Positions 24,343-32,402 of a stretch of DNA of 35,738 nucleotides are shown here, one piece after another. The notes below the pieces were generated by a model that ran no database searches, had not been told where the DNA came from, and saw nothing but the letters and a program-made list of their open reading frames with translations. How positions within the stretch are numbered: position 1 is the first letter of the stretch; the number at the start of each line of letters is the position of its first letter. The stretch is from an uncultured Acetatifactor sp. GTDB lineage: Bacteria; Bacillota; Clostridia; Lachnospirales; Lachnospiraceae. The stretch lies in the NCBI GenBank assembly GCA_910577185.1, contig CAJTLR010000036.1:1-35738 (forward strand). The letters are read 5' to 3'. The position numbers and the translations under genes are program-made.

Positions 24343-24512
24343 ATGGGTTCCTTTCCTTGGTTTCATTCTGTTACTGTTCCCGCATCTCTGCCGCCGGAAG
24401 TTCCATGTTCATTTCCACGGCATTCTTTGCCGTCATTTCCACAGCACCCTACCGGGAGCACTGCCCTCTTTCCTTAACCGGACTGCAGGTTTTTCTCTGA
24501 TCTCCCAGTAAC
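24343..24512. other. Spacer between the SH3 gene and the zinc-ribbon gene
   Basis: It holds an ACGGCA/TGCCGT hairpin and a 21-codon minus-strand micro-ORF (24371-24436) that ends just before the SH3 leader but lacks a good ribosome site. No clear promoter or terminator. Confidence 0.25.
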
Positions 24513-24965
24513 TTAATTCTCCCTTGTAAATCTCTTCTGGCCTTCTTCAGACTTCTGCTCCAGGCCAAAGCCCTGGGTATTCTTATTGAGCAGCTCCCTC
24601 TGCTTTGCCTCCAGATTGCGGTGCACCTTCACCTCACAATCCGGGCAATACTGACCTGACCGGATTTGTTTCCCACAGAGTTCACAGCGCATATATACTT
24701 TGGATCCCTCCGCGATCTCCAGCCTGCCGTCTTTCAGCAGACGCCGGATGGTGCGCTGGGATACCCCCACTGCTTCCTCAATCTGCGCGGCAGTGGCGCC
24801 TTTATGATGCTCAATATACCCTCTTACTTTCCCATAGTCATCAAAATCCACAGCTCCGCATTTCTCACAATGATACTCGCCCACACCTTTGAATACCATC
24901 ACACCTCCGCATTCTTTGCATACACGGGGAATATTATACATATCCAGTGAGCCCAAAACGCTCAT
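24513..24965 (-). CDS. Zinc-ribbon/HTH protein, YvyF-like
   Basis: 150 residues. An N-terminal zinc ribbon (CKECGGVMV... CEKCG, about 16-37), a central helix-turn-helix (TAAQIEEAVGVSQRTIRRLL, about 58-77), then a second zinc ribbon (CELCGKQIRSGQYCPDC, about 94-110) and a charged tail. This order recalls the YvyF/TIGR03826-type proteins found near flagellar genes in Firmicutes, but no flagellar gene is in view, so the role is uncertain; DNA or RNA binding is plausible. AGGAGG lies 10 bases before the chosen ATG, with a second AAGGG closer. The intergenic repeat pair lies directly upstream. Confidence 0.7.
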   Translation of the reverse strand: MSVLGSLDMYNIPRVCKECGGVMVFKGVGEYHCEKCGAVDFDDYGKVRGYIEHHKGATAAQIEEAVGVSQRTIRRLLKDGRLEIAEGSKVYMRCELCGKQIRSGQYCPDCEVKVHRNLEAKQRELLNKNTQGFGLEQKSEEGQKRFTREN

Positions 24966-25000
24966 TTCCCTTACACCTCCTGTTCTGTTCTATTTTAATG

Positions 25001-25180
25001 TGTCTACGAATCCCGTGTTTTTCTCCAGGGTTTTCCGGGCACTTCGTGCTCCTTAAAACCCTGCACTCGGGCTTCTTCGACCACTTCTTTTCCGTGTCTA
25101 CGAATCCCTCTCTTTTTTCCAGGGTTTTCCGGGCACTTCGTGCTCCTTAAAACCCTGCACTCGGGCTTCTTCGACCACTT
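25001..25180. repeat. Two-copy 86-bp intergenic repeat
   Basis: Copies at 25001-25086 and 25095-25180, 94 bases apart, nearly identical except for a short stretch after the first 14 bases. Each contains AGGGTTTT...AAAACCCT arms around a GCAC-TTC-GTGC hairpin, so either strand folds. The element fills the gap between the purD stop and the zinc-ribbon gene. No T-run follows, and no convincing ORF. It may be a dispersed repeat of this genome. Confidence 0.85.
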
Positions 25181-25194
25181 GCCAAAATATACTT

Positions 25195-26472
25195 TTAGGC
25201 CTCGTCTATGGCTTTGCCGATGTCGCGGCGCATATATTTATTGGCAAAAGAAACCCACTCCGTCGCCTCATATGCTTTCCTGCGCGCCTCTTTCAGGCTG
25301 GCGCCCTTGGCGGTTATCCCCAGCACCCGGCCGCCGTTTGTCAGGATCTGTCCGTCCCGGCCCATACTGCTTCCCGCATGGAAGCAGTAGTAATCCTCTT
25401 TTCCGTCAAAGTTCTCCAGGCCCGTAATTTCGTATCCTTTTTTATAAGAAACCGGATATCCGTCCGATGCCAGCACCACACAGACGGCCGCATTGTCTTC
25501 AAATTCAAGCCGGATTTTGTCCAGGCCGGAATCAATGCAGGCATCCACCACATCCATGATATCATTTTTCATCCTGCACAACACCACCTGGGTTTCCGGA
25601 TCCCCGAATCTGGCATTGTACTCCAGCACTTTGGGTCCCTGGTCTGTCAGCATCAGCCCGAAGAAAATAACACCCTTAAATTCCCTGCCCTCAGCGGCCA
25701 TGGCATCCACAGTGGGCTGGTAAATGTGCTTCTGGCAGAATGCGTCTGTCTCCTCCGTGTAGAAGGGACTGGGCGAAAAGCAGCCCATACCTCCCGTATT
25801 GGGTCCCTGGTCCCCATCCCTGGCACGTTTGTGATCCTGGGCAGATGTCATGGTCCGGATGGTTTTCCCATCCACAAAGGCCAGCACGGATACTTCCCTG
25901 CCCGTGAGGAATTCCTCCACCACCAGCACGTCCCCTGCGCTGCCGAAATGTTTGTCCAGCATGATCTCCCCGACACCGGCCTTCGCCTCTTCCAGTGTAT
26001 TGCAGATCAGCACACCCTTGCCCAGGGCCAGCCCGTCAGCCTTCAGCACCACGGGCATCTTCGCGGTTTCCAGATATGCCAGGGCTTTGTCCGGATCGTC
26101 AAAAGTCTCATACCCGGCTGTTGGAATACCGTATTTTTTCATCAGATTTTTGGCAAAAGCCTTGCTGCCCTCCAGTATGGCCGCATTTTTCCTGGGGCCG
26201 AAAACCCTGAGCCCCTCTCCTTCCAGAACATCCACAAGTCCTGCTGCCAGTGGGTCATCCGGCGCCACAAACACCAGATCCACCTTTTTTTCTTTTGCAT
26301 ATGCCGCAATCCTGTCAAAATCCATGACACTGACAGAGGAATCACACTCCGCAATCTGTGCAATTCCGGCATTGCCCGGCACACAATAAATCCGGTCCAC
26401 TCTTTTACTCTTTGCCATACTCACCGCGATGGCATGCTCCCGCCCGCCGCCGCCTATGATTAAAACTTTCAT
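25195..26472 (-). CDS. purD: Phosphoribosylamine-glycine ligase
   Basis: 425 residues, the family length. Ligates glycine to 5-phosphoribosylamine with ATP to give GAR. An N-terminal MKVLIIGGGGREHA nucleotide-binding loop, a DLVFVAPDDPLAAGLVD stretch, the ATP-grasp region around VVLKADGLALGKGV, and metal-binding residues near LEYNARFGDPETQ. It is last of the purE-purM-purN-purD run, starting 101 bases after purN behind GAGAGG. Its product is the substrate of PurN, encoded directly upstream. It is followed by the 86-bp repeats rather than an obvious terminator. Confidence 0.96.
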   Translation of the reverse strand: MKVLIIGGGGREHAIAVSMAKSKRVDRIYCVPGNAGIAQIAECDSSVSVMDFDRIAAYAKEKKVDLVFVAPDDPLAAGLVDVLEGEGLRVFGPRKNAAILEGSKAFAKNLMKKYGIPTAGYETFDDPDKALAYLETAKMPVVLKADGLALGKGVLICNTLEEAKAGVGEIMLDKHFGSAGDVLVVEEFLTGREVSVLAFVDGKTIRTMTSAQDHKRARDGDQGPNTGGMGCFSPSPFYTEETDAFCQKHIYQPTVDAMAAEGREFKGVIFFGLMLTDQGPKVLEYNARFGDPETQVVLCRMKNDIMDVVDACIDSGLDKIRLEFEDNAAVCVVLASDGYPVSYKKGYEITGLENFDGKEDYYCFHAGSSMGRDGQILTNGGRVLGITAKGASLKEARRKAYEATEWVSFANKYMRRDIGKAIDEA

Positions 26473-26573
26473 GCCGCCACCTCTCTATTGTGTATTTTAC
26501 CATTGCCGGCAACAGTTCCGGCAACATCTCCCGCAAAGCCGGAAGCTCACTTTCCCTCATTCTGCGCCACCTG

Positions 26574-27200
26574 TCAGCCCACGTTTCTGACACGATTGTC
26601 CGCCACTTCTATCCTGCCGTTTGCGATATCGTCAATGGCTTTGGGAAGCAAAATCCACTCAGCCTGTTCCATCACCCGCCGCTGCAGAACCTCCGGCGTA
26701 TCATCTTCCTCCACACACACCGCTTTCTGGGCGATGATGGGGCCTTCATCCATGCCCTCGTTTACAAAATGCACGGTTGCCCCCGTGACCCTGACGCCTC
26801 TTTCCAGTACCTTTTCATGGACCTTCAGTCCGTAATACCCTACCCCGCAGAAAGAGGGAATCAGGGACGGATGAATATTCACGATCCGATTGCTGAAAAG
26901 GGACACCATCCTGGGCGGTATTTTCACCAGAAATCCCGCAAGAACCACCAGATCCGGGCCAAGCTCACACATTTTTTCCGTGAATGCCTCATTAAAGGCT
27001 TCCCTGTCGGGAAAGTCCCTGGGCGAAATCACCAGCCCGGGAATATGGTGCGCCGCCGCCCTCTCCAGCGCCTTTGTCCCCCGGTTGTTGCTGATCACTG
27101 CCAGCAGCTCCACATTTGTGATGCGGTTCTGGTCCACGGCGTCCAGAATGGCCTGCAGATTGGTGCCTCCCCCCGACACACACACCACTATTTTCAACAT
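26574..27200 (-). CDS. purN: Phosphoribosylglycinamide formyltransferase
   Basis: 208 residues. Transfers a formyl group from 10-formyl-THF to GAR to form FGAR. It has the start LKIVVCVSGGGTNLQAI, the catalytic NIHPSLIPSF motif with its Asn and His, and the downstream VHFVNEGMDEGPII with the catalytic Asp. Its ATG overlaps the purM stop by a few bases, so the two are translationally coupled, with AAGGGAG inside the end of purM. The folate-dependent enzyme is used here; no PurT is present. Confidence 0.96.
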   Translation of the reverse strand: MLKIVVCVSGGGTNLQAILDAVDQNRITNVELLAVISNNRGTKALERAAAHHIPGLVISPRDFPDREAFNEAFTEKMCELGPDLVVLAGFLVKIPPRMVSLFSNRIVNIHPSLIPSFCGVGYYGLKVHEKVLERGVRVTGATVHFVNEGMDEGPIIAQKAVCVEEDDTPEVLQRRVMEQAEWILLPKAIDDIANGRIEVADNRVRNVG

Positions 27201-28219
27201 ATGTCAACTCCCTTTTCTCCTGCCTCGCAGTGTCCTATCCGGAAAGGTACCTCCCCGGCTGCCCGGAGGGCTTCCATGGTCTTTTCCGCGTCTTCCTGCG
27301 CCACGGCCAGAACCATGCCCAGTCCCATGTTATAGGTATTGTACATCACATGCTCTTCAACGGATCCTTTTTCCTGGAGAAGCCGGAAAATAGCCGGAAC
27401 CTCATAGCTGTCCTTCTGCACCACGGCCCGGACTCCCTCCGGCAGCATCCTGGGAATATTCTCGTAAAAGCCGCCTCCTGTAATATGGCTTGCCCCTTTC
27501 ACGATGACACCCGCATCCTTAACCGCTTTCATCGCTTTTACATATATTTTTGTGGGGGTCAGCAGCACCTCTCCCAAAGTGCCCCCCAGCTCCTCATAAT
27601 AAGTATCCAGGCTTGTTCTGGTCATTTCAAACACTTTGCGCACCAGGGAAAATCCGTTGGAATGCACACCGGAAGACGCAATACCGATAAGCGTGTCCCC
27701 CGCCTGTATATGTTCCCCGGTAATCAGGTCCTTCTGGTCCACAATCCCCACCGCAAAGCCCGCAAGATCGTACTCCTCCTCCGGCATCAGGCCCGGATGC
27801 TCCGCTGTCTCGCCTCCCAGCAGGGCCGCCCCCGCCTGCCTGCATCCCTCCGCAACTCCCTTTACAATGGTTGCGATTTTCTCCGGAAAATTCCTGCCGC
27901 ATGCAATATAATCCAGGAAAAACAGCGGTTCTCCCCCCGCACAGGCCACATCATTCACGCACATGGCCACACAGTCGATTCCGATTGTGTCATGGCGGTC
28001 CATAAGAAAGGCCAGCTTCAGCTTGGTACCCACTCCATCCGTGCCGGACAGCAATGTGGGGTTCTCCATGGTTTGAAAGGCCTTCATGGAAAAGGCGCCT
28101 GAAAATCCACCGATCCCTCCCAGGACTTCCGCCCGCATGGTCCTTTTTACATGTTCCTTCATCAACTCCACCGACTGATATCCCGCTTCAATGTCTACTC
28201 CCGCTTTTCTGTAATCCAT
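27194..28219 (-). CDS. purM: Phosphoribosylformylglycinamidine cyclo-ligase
   Basis: 341 residues. Closes the imidazole ring of AIR using ATP. It has the dimer/ATP region TLLSGTDGVGTKLKLA, DCVAMCVNDVACAGGEPLFF, and LIGIASSGVHSNGFSLVR, all PurM signatures. I start at 28219 because AGGAGG lies 4-5 bases before that ATG; the longer reading adds ten residues with no ribosome site. It follows purE by 79 bases and overlaps purN. The product of PurL, encoded about 12 kb away, is its substrate. Confidence 0.95.
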   Translation of the reverse strand: MDYRKAGVDIEAGYQSVELMKEHVKRTMRAEVLGGIGGFSGAFSMKAFQTMENPTLLSGTDGVGTKLKLAFLMDRHDTIGIDCVAMCVNDVACAGGEPLFFLDYIACGRNFPEKIATIVKGVAEGCRQAGAALLGGETAEHPGLMPEEEYDLAGFAVGIVDQKDLITGEHIQAGDTLIGIASSGVHSNGFSLVRKVFEMTRTSLDTYYEELGGTLGEVLLTPTKIYVKAMKAVKDAGVIVKGASHITGGGFYENIPRMLPEGVRAVVQKDSYEVPAIFRLLQEKGSVEEHVMYNTYNMGLGMVLAVAQEDAEKTMEALRAAGEVPFRIGHCEAGEKGVDIC

Positions 28220-28298
28220 CTTTCCTCCTGTCCTTGTATCCGCATCCACATCAATATCATTATGCCGTAACAGTCCGGCCCCTGCCTGAACCGCTAAG

Positions 28299-28826
28299 TT
28301 ATGCCATATAATTCCGGTAGCCTTCCCGCTGCAGTCTGGCGTCCTTTGCCTCCACCTGCTCTTTCAGTTTCACGCTGTAATCCTTCAGCCTCTGCAGTAA
28401 CGCCGGATCCGAAGTGGCCAGAATTTTTGCCGCCAGAATTCCTGCGTTTGCCCCGCCGTTAATGGCCACGGTAGCCACCGGGATTCCCGATGGCATCTGC
28501 ACTATGGAGTAGAGGGAATCCCTTCCTCCCAGGGAGGAAGTGTGCATGGGAATACCGATCACCGGCATGGGAAAAATGGCCGCGCACATGCCCGGCAGGT
28601 GGGCCGCCATGCCCGCCCCCGCAATGATAACCTTAAATCCCTTATCTTCCGCTTTTTTCGCATATTCAAAAAACACGTCCGGCTCCCTGTGGGCGCTGAT
28701 AATCGCCATCTCGTAGGGAACGCCCAGTTCCTCCAGAATATCTGCTGCCTTTGCCATAACCGGCATATCGGAATCGCTTCCCATCACAATCCCCACCTTT
28801 GCCGCGGCGTTTTCCTGTCTCTCCAT
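28299..28826 (-). CDS. purE: N5-CAIR mutase (PurE class I)
   Basis: 175 residues, close to the usual 160-170. Moves the carboxyl group of N5-CAIR to give CAIR. It has the N-terminal VGIVMGSDSDMPVM, the AHREPD motif with the catalytic His, and AGAGMAAHLPGMCA. The start at 28826 follows AGGAGG; the longer frame adds 24 residues without support. First gene of purE-M-N-D. PurK, usually needed for N5-CAIR, is not in the window. Confidence 0.94.
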   Translation of the reverse strand: MERQENAAAKVGIVMGSDSDMPVMAKAADILEELGVPYEMAIISAHREPDVFFEYAKKAEDKGFKVIIAGAGMAAHLPGMCAAIFPMPVIGIPMHTSSLGGRDSLYSIVQMPSGIPVATVAINGGANAGILAAKILATSDPALLQRLKDYSVKLKEQVEAKDARLQREGYRNYMA

Positions 28827-28869
28827 TTTCCATAGCCTCCTATTCCCAGAGTATGTCCTTTTTAAGTTT

Positions 28870-28898
28870 AGTTTACTAGAATACACGTTTGTATGCAA
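28870..28898 (-). promoter_or_regulatory. Possible promoter of the purE operon
   Basis: Minus-strand TTGCAT (28898-28893), a 17-base spacer and TAAACT (28875-28870), in the 75-base gap after the aminopeptidase. Weak at both hexamers; no purine riboswitch or PurR box was recognised. Confidence 0.3.
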
Positions 28899-28901
28899 CC
28901 A

Positions 28902-30974
28902 CTATTTTTCAAAAGCTTTGTTCAGTTCCCCGCAGCCCGGCAATACAAATCTTCCATCTACTATGATGGGAACACGGCTTCCGTCTTTTCTCACGGCCGT
29001 CAGTTCTCCCAGCTCATCATACGGTATGGTAATGTCCGTATGGCAGTTAAAATAAGCTTCCAGGGGACGGCTGTGGCGCAGTTTTGACACCGCATTGTCC
29101 TTTGCAACAACCTCCCTGCCATCCGGATTGTACATCTTCACCTCTTCCGCATGGGAATAACAGGTATCGCCCACCGCAAAATGAGGCCCCATTTTTTCCG
29201 CGATCAGCACCGGCAGCTTTGCTTCCACGCCCAGCCGTCTGGCTGCCACATAGGCAGTGGTATTGGTGCCGATGGCAAATTCCCCCATGGGCAGGGTGTC
29301 ATGCCTGGCCATGATATTTTCGTAGACAAACCGGCGGTTCTCCTCCTCCGACTCAAAATTGTCGCAGGAATACTCCTGCACCATGCCATCCCGGAACGTA
29401 ATGGCCAGATTCCGGTATTCCAGGCCTGCCAGGAACGCATGGTCCACATGCAGCAGCCCCTCCGTTCCCTCCAGCACAGGGGACGTAAACACTTCCCCCA
29501 CGGGGATGTTCACATCCGCCACACAATTCTCGAAAATCGTCTCCTTCCCGGGATCCGACAGCTTATAAAGATTGATTTTCAGATCTGTCCGGTTTCCGTT
29601 TCTGCCCTTCACCAGACAGTAATCTGCCGTATCCAGGACGTCTATGAGATTCTGCTGCACTTCACGGTAAAGCATATAGTCCAGTGTGTTAATACGTATG
29701 GTTTCCTCAAACAGTTCCCGGAATACAGGACCGATCTCCGGAACCGGGAATGCAATGCAGGTAAAGCTTCTCTCCTCCTCCGGAATGTATTCCCTCTGAA
29801 CCTGCCCCAGCCTGGAACGGTATTCCACCCAGAGCCGGTTTTGTTCCCCGGAAAGCCGGAAAGCCTCCTTCTTTGTTATGGGCGCAAAATCCGCTTCCCC
29901 GAAGGTCTCCAGAACGGCCGGTCCCCCGAATCCCCGCGCCTCTTCTTTTCGTTCCTCGTAGGCGGTACGCGTGACCTCCAGTCTGCGGTTCATATAATTC
30001 TTGTCCAGAAAAAGCGCCATGTCATCCTTGTGATCATAGTCAAACTGTCTGTTGGCAATGTACCCGTGGAAACCGCCCCGGCCGGATCTTCCGCCGTCAA
30101 GCACACTGTTCGTAGTCCGGGAGATCACCGGTTTTAATCCCAGCTTTTCAAAATTTTCAATAACCCGCCGCATCATCCGCTCAAATCCAATGTGGTAGTA
30201 GAGCGCTGCCGTACGTTTTTTCGACAAATCCTTTCCGGTTACTTCGAACCCCATGCGGTACCCTTCCGTAAAAGTGTCCGCCATGGCGGCAATGGTTTCT
30301 TCCGGAAGCCCCGCAAGAAATTCCGCCATCTCCAGCTCATTCCGGGTGACATATTCCCCGTAGCCGTACAGATATCTCACATCATTCAGATCACTGTCCA
30401 TGATCATACGGGCCGCAAAACAGTTCCCGGGGCACACCTGCTCCCCTATTCTGCGCCGGGCCGCAATATCCGCGTAATCGCTGACAAACCAGTACAGCTT
30501 CTGCCGCACCTCCTCTGCCGAAGGCGGACAGCCTTCTTCCTGTAAAGCATAGACAAACGCCGTATAGACCTCCACAAACAGTTCCATGCGGATCACGGTT
30601 TCTTCCAGCTGTCCCTCATAGACAAAGCCGATAAGGCTGCGCAGCTCTGTATACAGGAAGCAGAGAATGGCCCCGTGCTCTTCCCCCAGTTCCTTTACCG
30701 CAAACGCAGGATTTCCGTAACTTACTTCATAATGATCCGGCAGAATATCCGCATACAGGGCCCGGTTTCTGGCCTCCAGTTCCTCCGCGGACACCTGGCT
30801 GACATTCCTGCTTTCCAGAAACGAAACCGTATCGTCCATCAGCATCAGAAATTCCGCACAAAAAGTAAAATAATCCCCCAGTTTTCCTCCGCAGAAATGC
30901 TCTCCGGCTATCTCACGGATTCTGTCCATCACGAGTATGTATCGTTCCTGTAAAATTTCCGTCTCCTTCACCAT
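28902..30974 (-). CDS. M29-family aminopeptidase with a long N-terminal extension
   Basis: 690 residues against about 410 for a typical M29 enzyme. The C-terminal half (about 330-690) carries the M29 metal-site pattern: E494 in IPVGEVFTSP, E565 in MGEFAIGTN, H598 in EKMGPHFAVGDT, and H645/D647 in HTDITIPY. These would bind two metals and release N-terminal residues from peptides in the cytosol. The first 330 residues are helical, acidic and unlike anything I can name. The start follows GGGAGGGAG and overlaps the stop of the upstream gene (ATGGTGA), so the pair is translationally coupled. Confidence 0.85.
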   Translation of the reverse strand: MVKETEILQERYILVMDRIREIAGEHFCGGKLGDYFTFCAEFLMLMDDTVSFLESRNVSQVSAEELEARNRALYADILPDHYEVSYGNPAFAVKELGEEHGAILCFLYTELRSLIGFVYEGQLEETVIRMELFVEVYTAFVYALQEEGCPPSAEEVRQKLYWFVSDYADIAARRRIGEQVCPGNCFAARMIMDSDLNDVRYLYGYGEYVTRNELEMAEFLAGLPEETIAAMADTFTEGYRMGFEVTGKDLSKKRTAALYYHIGFERMMRRVIENFEKLGLKPVISRTTNSVLDGGRSGRGGFHGYIANRQFDYDHKDDMALFLDKNYMNRRLEVTRTAYEERKEEARGFGGPAVLETFGEADFAPITKKEAFRLSGEQNRLWVEYRSRLGQVQREYIPEEERSFTCIAFPVPEIGPVFRELFEETIRINTLDYMLYREVQQNLIDVLDTADYCLVKGRNGNRTDLKINLYKLSDPGKETIFENCVADVNIPVGEVFTSPVLEGTEGLLHVDHAFLAGLEYRNLAITFRDGMVQEYSCDNFESEEENRRFVYENIMARHDTLPMGEFAIGTNTTAYVAARRLGVEAKLPVLIAEKMGPHFAVGDTCYSHAEEVKMYNPDGREVVAKDNAVSKLRHSRPLEAYFNCHTDITIPYDELGELTAVRKDGSRVPIIVDGRFVLPGCGELNKAFEK

Positions 30975-31291
30975 TGGCTCCCTCCCATGTACAATATCAG
31001 TCCGATGCCTCCCAGCGCCGCCACATTCAGCAGAATTCCCACTGCCGGAATGATCCTGTAATAATTTTTATCCGCCATGGTAATAATGCCCAGCACCAGT
31101 CCCGTCAGGGAATAGACCAGGGCCAGAACCCCCGTGAAACCATACCCCGGCCTGGCGCTGCCTCCGGCCCGGTACGACAAAAACACCACCGTCCCCAGGG
31201 ACGCCAGCGAAATGATTCCCAAAATCACTGCCATTATGGCACGGTTGGAATTCTTTTTGTTGGTAAAAATATAACCTTTTCTTTTTCCCAT
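30968..31291 (-). CDS. Small DUF6142-like membrane protein
   Basis: 107 residues with a basic N-terminus (GKRKGYIFTNKKNSNRA) and three hydrophobic helices (about 19-40, 52-73, 79-102). Length and pattern fit DUF6142, a Lachnospiraceae-type family of unknown function. I start at the ATG 31291, six bases after AGG; the frame extends two codons further to a TTG with no room for a ribosome site. Its last codons overlap the aminopeptidase start, suggesting that the two are made together, possibly at the membrane. A stem-loop lies just upstream. Confidence 0.7.
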   Translation of the reverse strand: MGKRKGYIFTNKKNSNRAIMAVILGIISLASLGTVVFLSYRAGGSARPGYGFTGVLALVYSLTGLVLGIITMADKNYYRIIPAVGILLNVAALGGIGLILYMGGSQW

Positions 31292-31304
31292 GCGCAACCT
31301 AAAG

Positions 31305-31328
31305 GGGCACTTCCCTCAGGAAATGCCC
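31305..31328 (-). terminator. Hairpin before the DUF6142-like gene
   Basis: A 10-bp stem (GGGCACTTCC 31305-31314 with GGAAATGCCC 31319-31328, one G-T in RNA) and a 4-base loop. On the minus strand it is followed by only three T residues, so it may be a weak terminator or attenuator. Confidence 0.45.
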
Positions 31329-31343
31329 GCCATCACTCCTCAT

Positions 31344-31496
31344 TCAAAATAATATCTTTGACTTTCCCGCAGTCAGCTTTGCACCGGCGATAATCAGCAG
31401 AATTCCTGTCACAACTCCCATCACAAGCGTAATCACGCCTATGGCAATATTCGTTGCCCCCGCCCCTTTCATCACTTTGTATATTTTCTGTTCCAT
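31344..31496 (-). CDS. 50-residue membrane protein
   Basis: A complete frame of 50 codons behind GGGAG, 7 bases before the ATG at 31496. The product starts MEQKIYKVMKGAGATNIAIG, has one long hydrophobic stretch (about 15-40, VITLVMGVVTGILLIIAG) and ends AGKSKILF. Basic residues flank both ends. I know near-identical short proteins only from Lachnospiraceae, by recall, and no function is assigned. It lies between pyrE and the DUF6142-like gene on the same strand, and the hydrophobicity and ribosome site make chance unlikely. Confidence 0.65.
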   Translation of the reverse strand: MEQKIYKVMKGAGATNIAIGVITLVMGVVTGILLIIAGAKLTAGKSKILF

Positions 31497-31588
31497 AATT
31501 TTGCTCCCTTCCCGTCTTTTCTTCCTAATGCCTCATAAGAACGATTTTCTATCATACGGCATACATTTATTTTCCTATATGCTAAAAA

Positions 31589-32263
31589 CTATACCCCGTA
31601 TATCTTATAATATTCATCTATGGAAGCTTTCCGTTGGTCATTGATGTACACCTCGCCCTTATAAGGTCTGTTGTAAAGGTGCGCAACCACATCCTCCATG
31701 GTGATGATGGACGCAGTCTCAAAACCGTATGTCCCGCGAATTTCGTCAAGGGCGCTTTCCTTTCCGCCGGGCCCCTTCTCCATGCGGTTCAGGGATACCA
31801 TGAGTCCCCGGATTTCCACCTCTCCCTGGGCCATAAGAATAGGATATGTCTCCTCAATGGACTTGCCGGAAGTAGTCACATCTTCGATCAAAATCACACG
31901 GTCTCCCGCATTCAGGGGGCTTCCCAGCAAAATCCCCGTATCTCCGTGGTCCTTGGCCTCCTTGCGGTTGGAGCAGTAACGGACTTCCCTGCCGTACAGT
32001 TCGCTGTAGGCAATGGCAGTCGTCACGCTAAGCGGAATCCCTTTGTAAGCCGGCCCGAAAAGAACATCAAAATCATCCCCGAAATTGTCATGGATCGCCC
32101 TGGCGTAATATTCTCCCAGCCTTTTCAGCTGCGCTCCGGTCACATATGCCCCCGCGTTCATAAAAAAAGGAGACTTTCTGCCGCTCTTTAACGTAAAATC
32201 GCCAAATTTCAGTGCCTTACTGTCAACCATAAACTCGATAAATTCCTGCTTGTACTGTTCCAT
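31589..32263 (-). CDS. pyrE: Orotate phosphoribosyltransferase
   Basis: 224 residues. Joins orotate to PRPP to give OMP in pyrimidine synthesis. FGDFTLKSGRKSPFF near the start, YKGIPLSV and the PRPP-binding IEDVTTSGKSIEE are diagnostic. Two starts are possible: 32263 with AAGGGAG 9 bases upstream, and 32290 (nine residues longer) with AGGAGAGG 6 bases upstream. I prefer 32263 because it matches the family N-terminus and because the best promoter would start transcription inside the AGGAGAGG. It is divergent from rnpB; no other pyr gene is nearby. Confidence 0.92.
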   Translation of the reverse strand: MEQYKQEFIEFMVDSKALKFGDFTLKSGRKSPFFMNAGAYVTGAQLKRLGEYYARAIHDNFGDDFDVLFGPAYKGIPLSVTTAIAYSELYGREVRYCSNRKEAKDHGDTGILLGSPLNAGDRVILIEDVTTSGKSIEETYPILMAQGEVEIRGLMVSLNRMEKGPGGKESALDEIRGTYGFETASIITMEDVVAHLYNRPYKGEVYINDQRKASIDEYYKIYGV

Positions 32264-32304
32264 AGGCCCGCTCTCCCTTTTGTATGCCATTATTTTCCTC
32301 TCCT

Positions 32305-32333
32305 AGTCTATCACATAATACCGTGATTTTCAA
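32305..32333 (-). promoter_or_regulatory. Putative pyrE promoter
   Basis: Minus-strand TTGAAA (32333-32328), a 17-base spacer and TAGACT (32310-32305). Transcription would begin near 32298, just downstream of or within the AGGAGAGG that precedes the longer pyrE start. A TATTAT further upstream is an alternative -10. Confidence 0.5.
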
Positions 32334-32367
32334 TTCGTTTTATATACTTTTCACAATTTGTTTCCCC

Positions 32368-32396
32368 TTGCCTTTTTTCCAAATTCCAACTATAAT
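32368..32396 (+). promoter_or_regulatory. Promoter of rnpB
   Basis: TTGCCT (32368-32373), a 17-base spacer and a perfect TATAAT (32391-32396), 7 bases before the first base of the P1 helix. Confidence 0.75.
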
Positions 32397-32402
32397 AAAG
32401 GT

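Noticed and set aside
24371..24442. 21-23 codon minus-strand micro-ORF before the SH3 gene
   Set aside because: No adequate ribosome binding site and no recognisable protein pattern.
24947..25427. Plus-strand frames through the 86-bp repeats
   Set aside because: They exist only because the repeat lacks stops in that frame; no start signals and no family resemblance.
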